The notes under the pieces are model-generated. The model was not told where the DNA came from. It did not search any database and saw only the letters and a list, made by a program, of their open reading frames with translations. The translations under genes were made by a program, and so were the position numbers. From Grammothele lineata (lineage: Eukaryota > Basidiomycota > Agaricomycetes > Polyporales > Polyporaceae), in NCBI GenBank assembly GCA_002150815.3, contig NDFF03000138.1, positions 124,001 to 188,000 on the forward strand: a DNA stretch of 64,000 nt, read 5' to 3'. Below, piece by piece: positions 25,008-36,304 of this stretch (positions within the stretch are counted from its first letter, which is position 1; the number at the start of each line of letters is the position of its first letter).

Positions 25008-26055
25008 TTCTGTGGTCGTCGCGCGTCCATACTACGGTGGGGCATACAGTGGGGGACCGCCGGGGATCATACTATATGAGTATAATATGGGTATGGTACG
25101 CGTATGCGCCTAATATTGCGCCTGGGCCTGCGAAATTGTACGATACATATATTATACGCAGGCTCACGTCCATTGAGATGTTCGTTGATGGGATTTTGGC
25201 ACGATTCTGGTCGACCTCAGCAAAGCGCGGTGGGTGTCATCCTATGTGCAGTGCAACCTTAGAGGAATCAGCTTTGGAAGAGTCTAGCCTATTAGGCTTG
25301 GTTGATGCGCCAGTGACAGTGCCCAGTGTAATCGCGACAAGCACTTGTACCCCGAGCCGCCACTGATAAAATCTTTCCTTCTGACAGACCTTCTGTGGCC
25401 CCAGACTGCGGAGTCGTCCGAGTCCAAACCGGCTTCTTTGGAGCCGCCCTCGACGCTCTCACCAGCCGCCGCGGATGCTCGAGACCCGACTCCCTGGCAG
25501 CCTGGGAGGTGTTTACCTGGGAGTTTGCGTTGTAGTTGCCGGTGAGCCCGAGTCTCCTCTTGGACTCTTGGAAAAGGCTCATCAATGTCCTGCTAGTGCG
25601 GCTGGCCTTGGCCCGGCTTTTCAGTGCAGAAGGCAAACCACAAGTTGTGAGAGCATGCGGGCTATAGTTGATATTGGGAAATCCGACGCCGGTATTCGGG
25701 AGACCACAGCAGTCCAACCGGTCCCTAAGTAAGACCTCTAAGTGCGATAGAAATCACAGCCTTGAATCCTTCTCTGTTCCGCCAGAATCAAGAATACTTG
25801 TTAAAGTTCACTTTTCAGATTACTCCAGCGTTCTCCCATCTCACGCAATCCTTCATCTGTCCTCCGTAGACGCAACTGTATAGAAAGTCATCATCATTCG
25901 GTGTTCAGCAGTGTCTCCGAAAGCTGGTACCGTGGTACGCTGTTCTTGTGAGCTGTATAAATCGCTGGTGAGGGTAGAGATTCCGGTCTCGAACTCATCG
26001 GCTCAACTACAAGTCCACAAGTTCAGGTTCGACACGAAAACCTCTCTCCGTGGCC
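25008..26055 (+). other. Spacer between tandem DUF6534 genes
   Basis: About 1 kb. It contains AT-rich TATA-like sequence (ATACTATATGAGTATAATATGG at about 25068-25090, and ACATATATTATACG near 25143) that may be the promoter of copy B or the terminator region of copy A. A minus ORF at 25717-25292 gives no recognisable protein. Confidence 0.45.
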
Positions 26056-28604
26056 ATGGATCCGGTTCTCCGCTCTATCTCCGTCCGCGAGACAACCAGC
26101 CAGGATGCGATGCTTGCACGCAGTTCGGGAGCAGTGCTCATAGGTGGTCTGGTGGCACTATAGTAAGTGCCTCGCACTATCGAATGTATCGGGGTTAACA
26201 GAAAATGACATGCCGCAGTCTGTCTGGTTCAGTATTCATGCAGACCGTGGTATACTTTCGCTTTTACACAACAGACCCCGTAAGGCTCAAACTGTTGGTA
26301 CGCATCTTGATCGGCCTCGTGTTCGCATCCTCCGCCGACCCCTCCTTAACCCCTCCTTGTCACATTCGTGCGGGCTGCCCGGCGTACGCAGGTCGGCCTC
26401 GTGTGGACCCTCGATCTCGTCCACTCCGCTATGGTCAGCGCCGCAAACTGGCAGAACCTGATCGCGCGCTTCGGCCAGTGGGACACCCTGGACTTTATCA
26501 CCTGGTGCGTCACTCCGGTCTTGAGCCGTGCGCGGCGTTCTGGTCGTGTGTCCCTCGATCGCTCACTGTGCTGCCGGGCTGCCGGCACCTCTCCCGGCCA
26601 GGTCGATAGCGGTGAGTACAGAAGCCGTTCGGGTCGCGGTACACAGACGGCTAACCTGCCGAGCGGCCGTCGCGCAACAGGTGACCGTCGCTCTCACGGT
26701 GCGGCGAAGTGCTTGTCCCTGCAGAGATTCTTGGGCTGACTCGGGAGTCGCTGGCCGTGCCAGGCGTTGACCACGTTTATCGTGCATTGGTGCGTCCAAG
26801 CGAGCCCGTCGCTTCCGGAAAAAGCCAGTTAAACGGTACCGACAGCTTCTTTTCTCACCGGATCCATACACGTGAGACGCTCCTCGGGCAGTGGCCTATC
26901 TCGCGATCATATCCGCTCATGAATCGCGGTGGCTGGGACAGTGAGCCGGGGGAACTGGTATATCACCGTCCCGCTGGTGCGTTGGTTATGCGTGGTTAAG
27001 TGGACCACAACTGACCAGGGTGGTGCAGGTAGCGTTAGCGTCGCTGCGTCTAAGTTAGCTCACTGCCGCCTTCCAAGAAGTGCATGTCGGCTAACCGTGC
27101 TTCTTTGCTCAACAGTCGCCGCGATCGGTACGTCGAAATAACTTGCACCCGATCGTTGGCTCGGCTGACCGTTTGCCTCGCAGTATCCACCTCGGAGATG
27201 TGAGTACGCCGCCGCCTAATCCCACCTTTTCTCCCCCAACCCACTCATTGGCGCAACCCTAGGATCCGTCTTCAGAGCTTCGAGCAGTTCGTGGACCGGT
27301 TCGGCGTGCGTATGCCTCGTCACACGCTCTGACCTTCACAGCGGACTAATTTTGTTTGGCACATAGTTCGTGTTCACCCTCGGGCTTTCGACGTCCACGG
27401 CCCTGGATATTCTGATCACTGGAATTCTGTGTTTCTACCTTCGCCGGCGCAAGAGCGGGATGGCGAGGTACGCGTCTCAGCATTCCATACCTCTACTATT
27501 AGACCGTATACTCACCAGTCGAAACTTCGGGTTCTGGGTAGGATGGACCGCATTATCGCCATGCTCACCCTCTACACGGTCGAGAACGGCCTGATCACCT
27601 GGTGGGTGACCGCTTTCCCGCGCTTATGTTCCCCGTAGCCTCGTGATACTGAACGTGTCCTCCCGGTTTTAGCCTCACGACGGCGGTGTCTTTGATTTGC
27701 GTAAGTCCGCTACTTCGTCTCATGCGTCGACGGCCCTTTTTGGCGGGCGTGTTCGCACGGGCGTGCAGGCGCACTGACTTGCACACCTACCCGAACAGTG
27801 GGTACAGATGCAGGACAACTTGATATTCCTCGGACTGCACCTTGCTATCGGTAAACGTGAGCGATTTCCGCATGCAACGCATTACTAGGAAACGCTAACC
27901 CTATTCACTTTTCTCCAGTATATGCCAATTCATTCCTAGCCAGGTAAGCGCGCGTCGTTACCCTGCAGTGCGCGCGACCCTCTGACACGTCCACATACGC
28001 ACAGCTTGAATGCGCGCAAGTCACTTTCGAGCGGAACGCACGCCTCAGGGAGCGACGACATCGTGCTACCGGTGGTCTTCCCCACCGGCTACACGCCGCG
28101 CAACGCGAGCGCGCAGCAATGGCCGGTGAGCACCGCGCTGCTTTTCATCGTGTAGGGTTTAGTTAACAGGTCCACACCTGCGCCCATCCCCACGCCCTTC
28201 CGCGCACGCCTGTGTTTGGGTCCGCCACGGCCTGATATGTTCCCCGATGGCTCCCCGGTGCCGCGCCTTCTGAACCGCGCCCGGCTCCCTCGGGAACGTG
28301 CGCCCGTGGCTGTGGGAACAGTCGCGCGGGCCATCACTCGGGCACGCCGCAGGCTCGCGTTCGGCTCCCAAGGTATGTCGCGACCGGCTCCTCTCCCCGA
28401 GCTGCGGAAGTGGGCATGATCTGAGCGCGGACACAGCCGTTGCAGGTCACTATCGATATTGAGCACGAGGTGCACCAAGAGGGGGGGCTAGAAGCCGAGG
28501 TCGAGGAAGAGGGTAGCTCGTGTGCCGGGATGCTGCATGGGGGGCGTGCCCCGAGGTTGAGCTTCGTCGCGGTCATGAAAGACGGACAGGATGTGAGGGA
28601 TTGA
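26056..28604 (+). CDS. DUF6534-family multi-pass membrane protein, copy B
   Basis: Paralogue of the preceding gene, of unknown function. Seen: ATG at 26056 (MDPVLRSISVRETTSQDAM); helix 1 (VLIGGLVALYLSGSVFMQTV) with YFRFYTTDPVRLKLL; VGLVWTLDLVHSAMVSAANW, then FGQWDTLDFIT; later TLGLSTSTALDILITGILCF, YLRRRKSG, DRIIAMLTLYTVENGLIT, DNLIFLGLHLAIGKLYANSF and LASLNARKS; then a polar tail starting VTIDIEHEVHQEGGLEAEVE and ending MKDGQDVRD at 28604. The gene order of motifs is the same as copy A, with clear divergence, so the duplication is old. The intron before the tail (28126 to about 28446) is about 320 bp, several times longer than the others. The tails of the two copies differ most. No break in frame was seen. 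Confidence 0.87.
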
Positions 28605-29269
28605 CAGTTTGATGGAATGACGAGCATCTTGCAGGGTGGGTGAGTGGAGCAGGAGGCTGGACGAGGACTAGGAGGCTGTGGAATGCGTGTTTGTGGCGTG
28701 TATGATAGGCTCGAATGGACAGTGCGCAGTTGGTTGTGTATGCTGGTACAGGAACGATTGCCGACTTGGTGTCACGTTGGTGATATCGACGTTGTGGGTG
28801 CGGGTTGCTTAATTGTGCGTAGTGCAGGGTGAGGGGTGCCTGCGGACGTGGTCAGATCCGACGTCTAAACACGTATACGCGTGGGATGAGACGTGAAGTG
28901 CCTCCTACCTGGGGTGATTGTGGCGTTGTCGCCTGTATACGACCTTGCGGAGACGGGCAGGCAGCGCTTCCAAACGATAACATGAGCTTGAAGGGTAGTC
29001 TTCGCCCTCTTCTAATCGTAGGACGTTGGCGATGAGGATGAAAGTTTTGATTGACAAATTTGGAATACACGAAGGCAAAGGATGGAATGGATATCTAAGC
29101 AACGCAACAGAGAATCCGCACCAAGGGTCGAACATAGTATACGTCGTCACATTGCACGCCGCGGCGCGTAATGTGATCCACGAAGAACAGCGCTCTGCAT
29201 ACAGAGGGGAAGTGAGCAGAGGTGGGAGCGACGGCGAGGGAATGAATGAGGACCCTCCCGTCGCCGGTG
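28605..29269. other. Convergent intergenic region
   Basis: About 660 bp between the 3' ends of DUF6534 copy B (plus) and the SERF-like gene (minus). It holds only their 3' UTRs. No gene or repeat was recognised. Confidence 0.55.
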
Positions 29270-29705
29270 TCATTTCTTCCCTCCCCCTCCCCCTGCTGCT
29301 CCTTTCGCTGCCTCTTCTTCCTTTTTCTAAATACAGGGAGGTAAGGAATCGTCATGCGACGAGCAGTTCATGCAGTACGCACCTTCTGCTTCTCGCGCAG
29401 GGCAGCAGCATCTCTATGGAGCAGCGCGTGAGCTTGGTGAACATAGATGTGGCAGGTCACGACGTGTGCTGCGGAGGACTGCTCGATTAATTGGCAAGAA
29501 GTATGAGTACTCACTTTTCTCTCCGCTGCTGTAGGGTTGTCGCGCTCTCCTTCGGCTTCTTGGCCTGTGCGGCCGCCTTCTTCGCCGCTTTAGCGCGGTC
29601 CATCTCGCGCTGGTTACCGCCTACACGGTCATGGCATATGAAATATAGGATCTGCAGTGAATCGAGACAGCTCCAAAAACAACTTGTCATCTACTTACGA
29701 GTCAT
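29270..29705 (-). CDS. SERF/4F5-family small basic protein
   Basis: Small, highly charged, intrinsically disordered protein of the SERF (4F5) family, which in animals and yeast (MOAG-4/SERF, YDL085C-A) binds RNA and speeds amyloid formation. Seen: a tiny first exon, ATG at 29705 encoding Met-Thr plus one base; an intron with a good GTAAGT donor; then RGNQREMDRAKAAKKAAAQA, KKPKESATTLQQRREK; an intron; DAAALREKQK; an intron; KKEEEAAKGAAGGGGGKK and stop at 29270. The result is about 65-70 residues. MTRGNQRE, the KP[KR]ES motif and DAAALREKQ are family hallmarks. The C-terminal poly-Gly stretch is a local feature. The start was chosen because only the split first exon yields MTRGNQRE. Confidence 0.9.
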
Positions 29706-30600
29706 GTTGGCAACAAACGACTGAGGCGTGGAACGTGTCGTGGGGATCGTAGTCAGAGTCGAACTCAAGACGCCAAGTTTGCGATTCCAGAGCATTCGCT
29801 CTTGCCGCCGGTACGCGTGACTTACGCGTGACCGAGGCGGACGCGAAGGGACACGGCGTGACTCAGCCACGTAACCAGACGCGTCGAAGGCGCGTCGCAA
29901 CTCCGGCTTCAAGTTCCAAGCGCTCTCTGCTCTCGACCTCTACCTCGCATCGCCTCCGTAAAATGCTGCTCATTCCATGTCGACGACCTATGAACTTTGA
30001 ACTTCAATTCTCTTTCAGACTAGGCAGGGCGGCAAAATACCTCCTAGGGTAGCATCCGCGACGATGCGGTAGATGCTCACAATCCGGTATAAGCTCGAAG
30101 TGAACGGCCTCGGTCGTCGTTCTCGGCGCAAATTCTATGATGCTTGCGTTGGTGACATTAGACGTAATGTTGGATATACAGGATTGTGGTACAGATGAGA
30201 TAGCCGTAAGTGCCGATATATGCGCCTCACCTCGCCGGTATTGCATCCACTGACATACCTCTACATCATCAATATCATGCAGAAAGTGCCGCTTGGGCGG
30301 CACTTGCTGGCTTCTGACAGCATCGGCTATTGACAGCAGGCGGCATAGCATAGGTCGATCACACAGCTGCAGGGATCTCCCCCTTGTGACGGACTCCTTG
30401 ACCGGTGCGTCTCCCTTTTTGAGTTGCAAGCAACCCATCAGGCCCAGGGGACGCACACATCTGCACGTGCCCATCTGCGAAGTTCGTGCTAAACCGAGAC
30501 GGAGCGGAAAGGGGACAGAGAACGTTGATGTGTGATGTGGAAAGCGCAGCTGATTCTAGCCCTACGTCAGCTTTCATCTGGATATTTCTCCCACTTCTCT
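29706..30600. other. SERF promoter side, no supported gene
   Basis: The SERF promoter lies just above 29705. A minus ORF at 30474-30004 (156 residues, with EAHISALTAISSVPQSCISN) is open but matches no family and has no clear start context. It is treated as unproven. Confidence 0.45.
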
Positions 30601-33344
30601 GATCGGCCTGCTAATCAGCGGCCGGGGGCTATACCGGCGATACAGTGCTAGAAGCTAGCGCTTGCGCGTTCTTTGCCATCACACCATGAATAGCTCGGGA
30701 ACGCATCCTGACGCGCGGCTCATCTAGATCGCAAGATGTCGAGCCCAGATACGTGCCCGGATGGGGATCACCACGCACGCACGGCAGACAGGCGCGTGGC
30801 CGCGGAAGATGCTATCTAGCCCGTGACGTGCCTGTGCATCCGACCAGCCTCACTACCATCCTTCGACTCCCAGGGACCGGTCCCAGGGTGGCATCTCATG
30901 TCTATTTGGCACTTTCCGAAGGTCCGTCACATGCATACTTGACGGCGCGATCAGTTCACTCATTTGGCCTTCGTGTCTCATAGAACAGCACAAGTACCGC
31001 TGACTAACCTTTCTAGCGCGATCCTTTCAGCGCCGACCTACGCAAGCCGTAGGACGATCGTCCCATCCGAAACGGTCTGTTGAACGACCGGCCCCATTGC
31101 GCCGTGTCCATGGGCTGCTCCTAGCTGTTCTTAGCCTCTGCGCCGACGCGCACGGTCTCGCATCGATATGAACGGCCCGCTGAGTTCGTTGCACGTCATC
31201 GTCAACGCCACCGGCTGCCTCGTGTCGGTGCCAGACGGTCCCCAAGTCGCCGCTCCGGTACGCAGCACGGGCTGTCAGACGACAAACATCTTCCGAGGAC
31301 CGCCAGTTGCGTCCGTGGTCGCGGGACCCTGACAAACCTACGTATGTGCGGCCAGTTACCTATGATCGATTTGAGTTGGCTGACCGAGGATCAGGTGCCG
31401 CCCCGTTTGCAGCCCCTCGAAGCCAAGTCTAGTCAAGTTCCGTGCAGCTGGCAGACATCTTGACCGCCACAAGGACGCGCAGGACGTCACCTTGGGGCCC
31501 GTTTTCCCTTCCCTGGCACCTTTGCCCCGCCGCGAGCTTCTCCCGACATCGGAGAGTGCATCTGCAGCCTTCCCAGCCACCGGACACGTCCCTGTCAGCA
31601 GTTCTTGCACGCGCCAGATGCCACATCTCGTCCACTTCACACCGCACTGCCGTGTGCTGCGCTACATCCATCTTACATTCGCGCGGAGAATTCCCGGGGC
31701 GCCGCGCCCGGTTTGTCAGGAATAAGCTCGTGCGAAGCGTGGGTGCAGTAAGGGTCCCGCTGGGCGTGCGGCTCGCCGCTGCCCAGTGCGACCCCGTCTG
31801 CGGCCGCACTCTCGGCTTTCGCGCGCGGATGCGCAACCGTATGCATCGCGATCCGCCCCACTCAGAACTCTGGAGGAACATCGCACGCTCATTCTTCCGT
31901 TTCAAGACGTTCTTCCAAGAACGAGCGGACATGCCCCGTTCCATTCCCGTTCCCAGCGCAGACGCGTGGGCGCCCGTGCCTCCCTCCCACGGCGCGAAGC
32001 ACGGCGGAGGCGCCACAGGCGTCGCTGGCATCCAGATATCCCGATGGCGCGTGAGACGACTCGCACGCCCGCCCAGGTTCCGAGCAGCGCGCCATCTGGC
32101 AGCTGTATAGACCCCGATCGTCCCCGCACCCGGCGTTCATTCTCCAGGGCGAGGGCGCGGGCGCCCCACGCGGACGCGCGAGAGTGAGCGCACGCTAGGA
32201 TGAGAACGGGAGCGCGAGGCGTTGTATCGGGATTCTGCCATCCGCTTCTGGCTCTGGAGCCCCGCGCGCACAGGTCGGGCGGTCGGCGCGGCGTTGGCCC
32301 CGCCTACACCTGGGGTGGATTCGTACAAGTAAGTGGCTTGCCTCAAACTATAAGAGGCACGACTCTCATAACGCCCGCCTCTGACAGTGCTAGCACCGAG
32401 GACGTCGAATAATCTCGGAAACGCTATCCCTACAGCGTGTATTCCCTCACCGAGTTGTCTGCCTGGTGTTCTGCCGCGCCGCGCATTTCGCCGCCTTACC
32501 CGCGAGGCTCCACGCCGCGAGACGCCGTGCCGGTGCCAAGATGCCCTCAACACGCGCGCGCGCCCACAGCACTGCGGCCTCGCAGCCTCCCAGGGCCTCG
32601 CTCAGGGTCCCTTCACCCCTCCGCACACTCCGCTGTGTTCCGACGTCCAAGGCGTGTTCCGCCGGCACGCGCCCCCGCACGCCCAAAAATAGCAGCGTGC
32701 CGGGCGCGCAGGCGCGGCGTGTTCCCTGTTCCCTACACCCTGCCCTTGTGTCCGTCCGCTGGTTGTCCGACCGCTTCGTCGCGCCGCCGTCGCCCCGACG
32801 CGTCCAATGGACGGCCGCGGGCGGGGAGTGCGGTTCTTTGCTTGAATCTTCCACGGGCGCGGGCGCGCGGGCACGCGGGGGGCGCCAAGCCCTCCCCGCG
32901 GTGCCCTTCTCCCTTCCCCGCGTCCCTCTGCTCTTCCTCGTGAGCTTTTTGAGCGGGGCGTCGGGAGCGCGCGCGCACCGCGAGCAATACGAACGTCCTG
33001 ACCGGCCGCTTGCGGTGGTGAATCGGGCAAGTCGGATTCCGCGACCAGCTCTTGGTTTAGCTCAGACGCCGCCGCGCAGGAGAGAGGGGCGGGTGCACAC
33101 GACGGGCGTGGGGCGATTGCGCCCTTAGGTCTCCGCGATGCCGCGACGCGGGGCGCGGGCGGAGACCGAAGATCCCCTCCTGCGCCCCTGGTTTCGCCGC
33201 TTATCCCCTCGTGTCCGGGATACGAGGAGGTTACATTGCATGGACAGCGAGCGAGCGAGCGTCCTAGGGGTGGTGCCGTACGGCTGGCTCAGGAGCTGGC
33301 AGAGGAAGCCCGCTGCGTCGGAAAGTGGCCGACGACATCGTTGG

Positions 33345-34650
33345 GGATATCCGGATATCCATTGCGACGTCCTATTCTGGACCCGAGGCCGCGACTGTGC
33401 ATGTTGCGCAATGCGTGATGCTCGATCGGATGATGGTGTTGGTACGTGTGTCGCCCTTCTATCATCCCAACATGGTCGTGCTCATCCGGATATCCACTAG
33501 CAACACCACCGCAGCGCGCCCCGATATCCAACCCACCAGAACCCACCCCGCGTCGTCGCGCGCGGCTGCAGCGGGCGCATCTTCCACCGCCAGGGACGAT
33601 CTGCCCAGCCCTTCGCACGCCCGCGTCCACGCCCACGTACATAAGTATCTCCATGGGCCCCGGGCATCGGGCACGGTCGACGTCCAGGTGAGTTAGACTC
33701 GCCGCTTCCATTCCACGCACGGTCTGGACCCGCGCGGGGGCGTGGCGAGGCTGCTGCCACGGCCGGCTGATCAGGGAGGATCAGGACATGGTGGCCCGGA
33801 GCGCGGTATCGGCGTCGGTATCGGTATCGATTGCAGAATGAACGCACGAACGCACGCATGAGTGAATGGGTGAATGAATGAATGAATGGGGACCCGGGGC
33901 CTGGGACCCGGAGGCATACTGTGCGTATGTATGCATGCATGCAGGGTGCGCAGGCGCGTCGCGCCGCGCGAGCTTCCAAGGAAAAGCTCAAGCTCGCGCT
34001 GCGCGGCCCCCAGCGCGGCGTGCGAATGCGAACGCGGGCGCGGGGGCTGTCGTAAGTACGTGACACCGCTCCCGAGTCTTCATGGCAGCGGTTGCGCTGC
34101 GAGCGGAGAGTGGCGAGTGCTACTTGACTGGCAGCGGCGAACGAGACGCGGCTTTGCTTTGCTCCCGGGGACCCTTCGGCGCGAGCACTCACTTACCCCC
34201 GAGGGAGCCTGCGCCGCGCCGTGCTGTCGGGACTCTGGAACCGCTGCCTGCACTGTGCAGTCCCTCGGACGCACAGTGCACGTGCAGACTCGACAGCAAG
34301 TAATCCGCGCAGGCAGTGCCGCACTGCACAGTAAGTAAACTTAGATATTTGCCTGTTCGCGCGCGGCACGATAAGAGATCCGGGTCGGACTCTCGCGCTC
34401 TCTCTACTTTTGAGTTCGGCGAGCGCGGTTCGAGCGGGGATCCTCGGCGGGCACATGACGCATGCGGCGCGGTTCATGCGCGGCGCGCGATTGGCTCGCG
34501 CTCAGTGCCCTGAGCTCTCTGCTCAGGGCTGACTGTGCAGAAGACTGGTTGTATGGGCAGGTATGTCGCGTGGACGAAAGTTTGAACTGTAAGGTTCGTA
34601 TAGTACTTAGGGCAAGCGAGCAGGCTGTAGGATATCCAGCGTGGATATCC
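33345..34650. promoter_or_regulatory. Cluster of five GGATATCC palindromes
   Basis: Perfect GGATATCC octamers occur at 33345-33352, 33353-33360 (the two abut, making a 16-base palindrome), 33488-33495, 34630-34637 and 34643-34650. A near-match CGATATCC lies at 33522. An octamer is expected about once in 65 kb at random. The pattern resembles a set of binding sites for a dimeric DNA-binding protein. The factor and target gene are unknown. Confidence 0.45.
33806..33892. repeat. Short tandem repeats (GGTATC)n and (GAAT)n
   Basis: Two adjacent degenerate tandem tracts: GGTATCGGCGTCGGTATCGG at about 33806 and a (TGAA)-type tract at 33860-33889. Confidence 0.7.
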
Positions 34651-36286
34651 GGAATCCGCATGTCTAGACTCAGTCCCATGGTCGTTCCACAGCGCTCAAG
34701 CGCAGCTTGGCGCGAGCTCGCGGGGTTTCTTACATTCAACCTTGTTCCCCCTCCACCTACCACCGATGTGTGGTTTCTGGACTGGGGCTGCGCTCGGTCC
34801 ACCCCCTTGGGCCGCCATCGACATATGACGCGAATCGTCTGCAACACAAGCGGCGTGGCGCAAAGGCGGGCCTATGTTCACGCACAAGACTTCGTATCTG
34901 GCTTGACGCCAGCTCTTCACTCCACCGGTCCGAAGCCGGGATAACCATTCGGACGCCTCGGGCTCGGGTGCGCCCGTTACGGCCCGTCTGTATGTTAAGT
35001 ACATGGATATAGATATGGAGCCCGATCCTCGGCGTCCCGTACACGCATGCCCCAAAGGGGCATTTACAAAGAACCGGGCGGCGAGCGGGATCAAATAAGC
35101 CTCAGGCCTGCAGAACCCAGGGACTGCGCACGCGTCCCGTGGCCGCTAGCCCTGTACGATGCAGATGCCGCCAGTGCCAGTGTATGCGTCATCGATCGAT
35201 CCGCGCGCGTGTTACCACAACCTCAGTGTGGCCCAACCACCGAAGAAGGGTATGGTGTTCACGCGAAACCTAAACGAAAAGAGACGTCGAAACGAGGCTA
35301 ACTCGGAGAGGGTTAGGAGCGCAGAGCGCGGTCGAGAAGCCTCCGAGTGCGCGGGGCGCCCCGCCGCGCGCAGGCGTACGTACGTACGCGTATATTAAGT
35401 ACAGTATATGCGTCTGTGTTGGATTACGAACTTTGAAGGCGCGGATGCTAAAAAAGACATTGAATCGGAAGTTTGCAAAGCATACTTACACATACTTACA
35501 CGAACGCCGGGGACACGGAAAATTGAGAGGCACAAGGCAAAGTGCGGTTCGACGTCTAGATGTACAGGGCCTCGAGCGCGGCCAGCGCTATGGGCACTTG
35601 ATGGGCCGTCTCGTAGGGATCAACGCTCGCCCTTCCCTGCCGGCAGGTTACAGCGGCGGGCCTAACAAGGCGCGTCAGGGTGCGTCGCGGTATGTCATGA
35701 GAAGCATCGAACCGACTGAATTCGTGCAATTTTTACTAAACGCCTGCCTTTGTCGCGCCGGGGACCCTGGAGGGCCATAAGACGCCGGCGCGCGCTGCTC
35801 GGAATTCGGAGAATCGTGCGTTTTGCGATCACGGACAATATCTGAGATTCTGAGTCGGGGCGAGCGTTTGTACACCGGACTCGTTTCAGGTAAGTACGCG
35901 TATGTACGCGCGACGCGCGTAAGTACGTACGTGCGCATACTCATACAAGGATCTGTCCGAGTCATTATAGCCGACTCCATGCCCCGACGTCGCCTGCGTC
36001 GCGTCGCGTCGCAACGGAAGGCTCGTTCCATGCCATGCCAGCGGAGTGCTAAGCTCGACACGTGTGGCCGAGACGACGTCGACGTCAACGTGCGTTTTGC
36101 TTTCCTTTCTGTCACTTACCTAACCAGCGCAGCGCGTGCGGACTCCGATGACAGCTTCTGAACCTCGAGCTCCTCGGGCGTACGCGAGCGCAGTGCCAAC
36201 AGTGGGCCGACGTTCTTTTTTGGACGGCTTCGATCTTCGTTCGGGCTTCGGAGCCCCGAGCTCCGATGACGGCCGCTGAGCTCTGT

Positions 36287-36304
36287 GTACGTACGTACGT
36301 ACGT
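36287..36304. repeat. (TACG)n simple repeat
   Basis: GTACGTACGTACGTACGT, a self-complementary tetranucleotide tract. Shorter relatives occur at 35376, 35921, 49895, 56014 and 61229. Confidence 0.75.

Noticed and set aside
30004..30474. 156-residue minus ORF
   Set aside because: Open, but without a family match, clear start or splice support.
31429..32110. Long overlapping ORFs on both strands (about 200-222 residues)
   Set aside because: Arg/Ala/Pro-rich composition, no motif, and equally long frames on the opposite strand; typical of GC-rich non-coding DNA.
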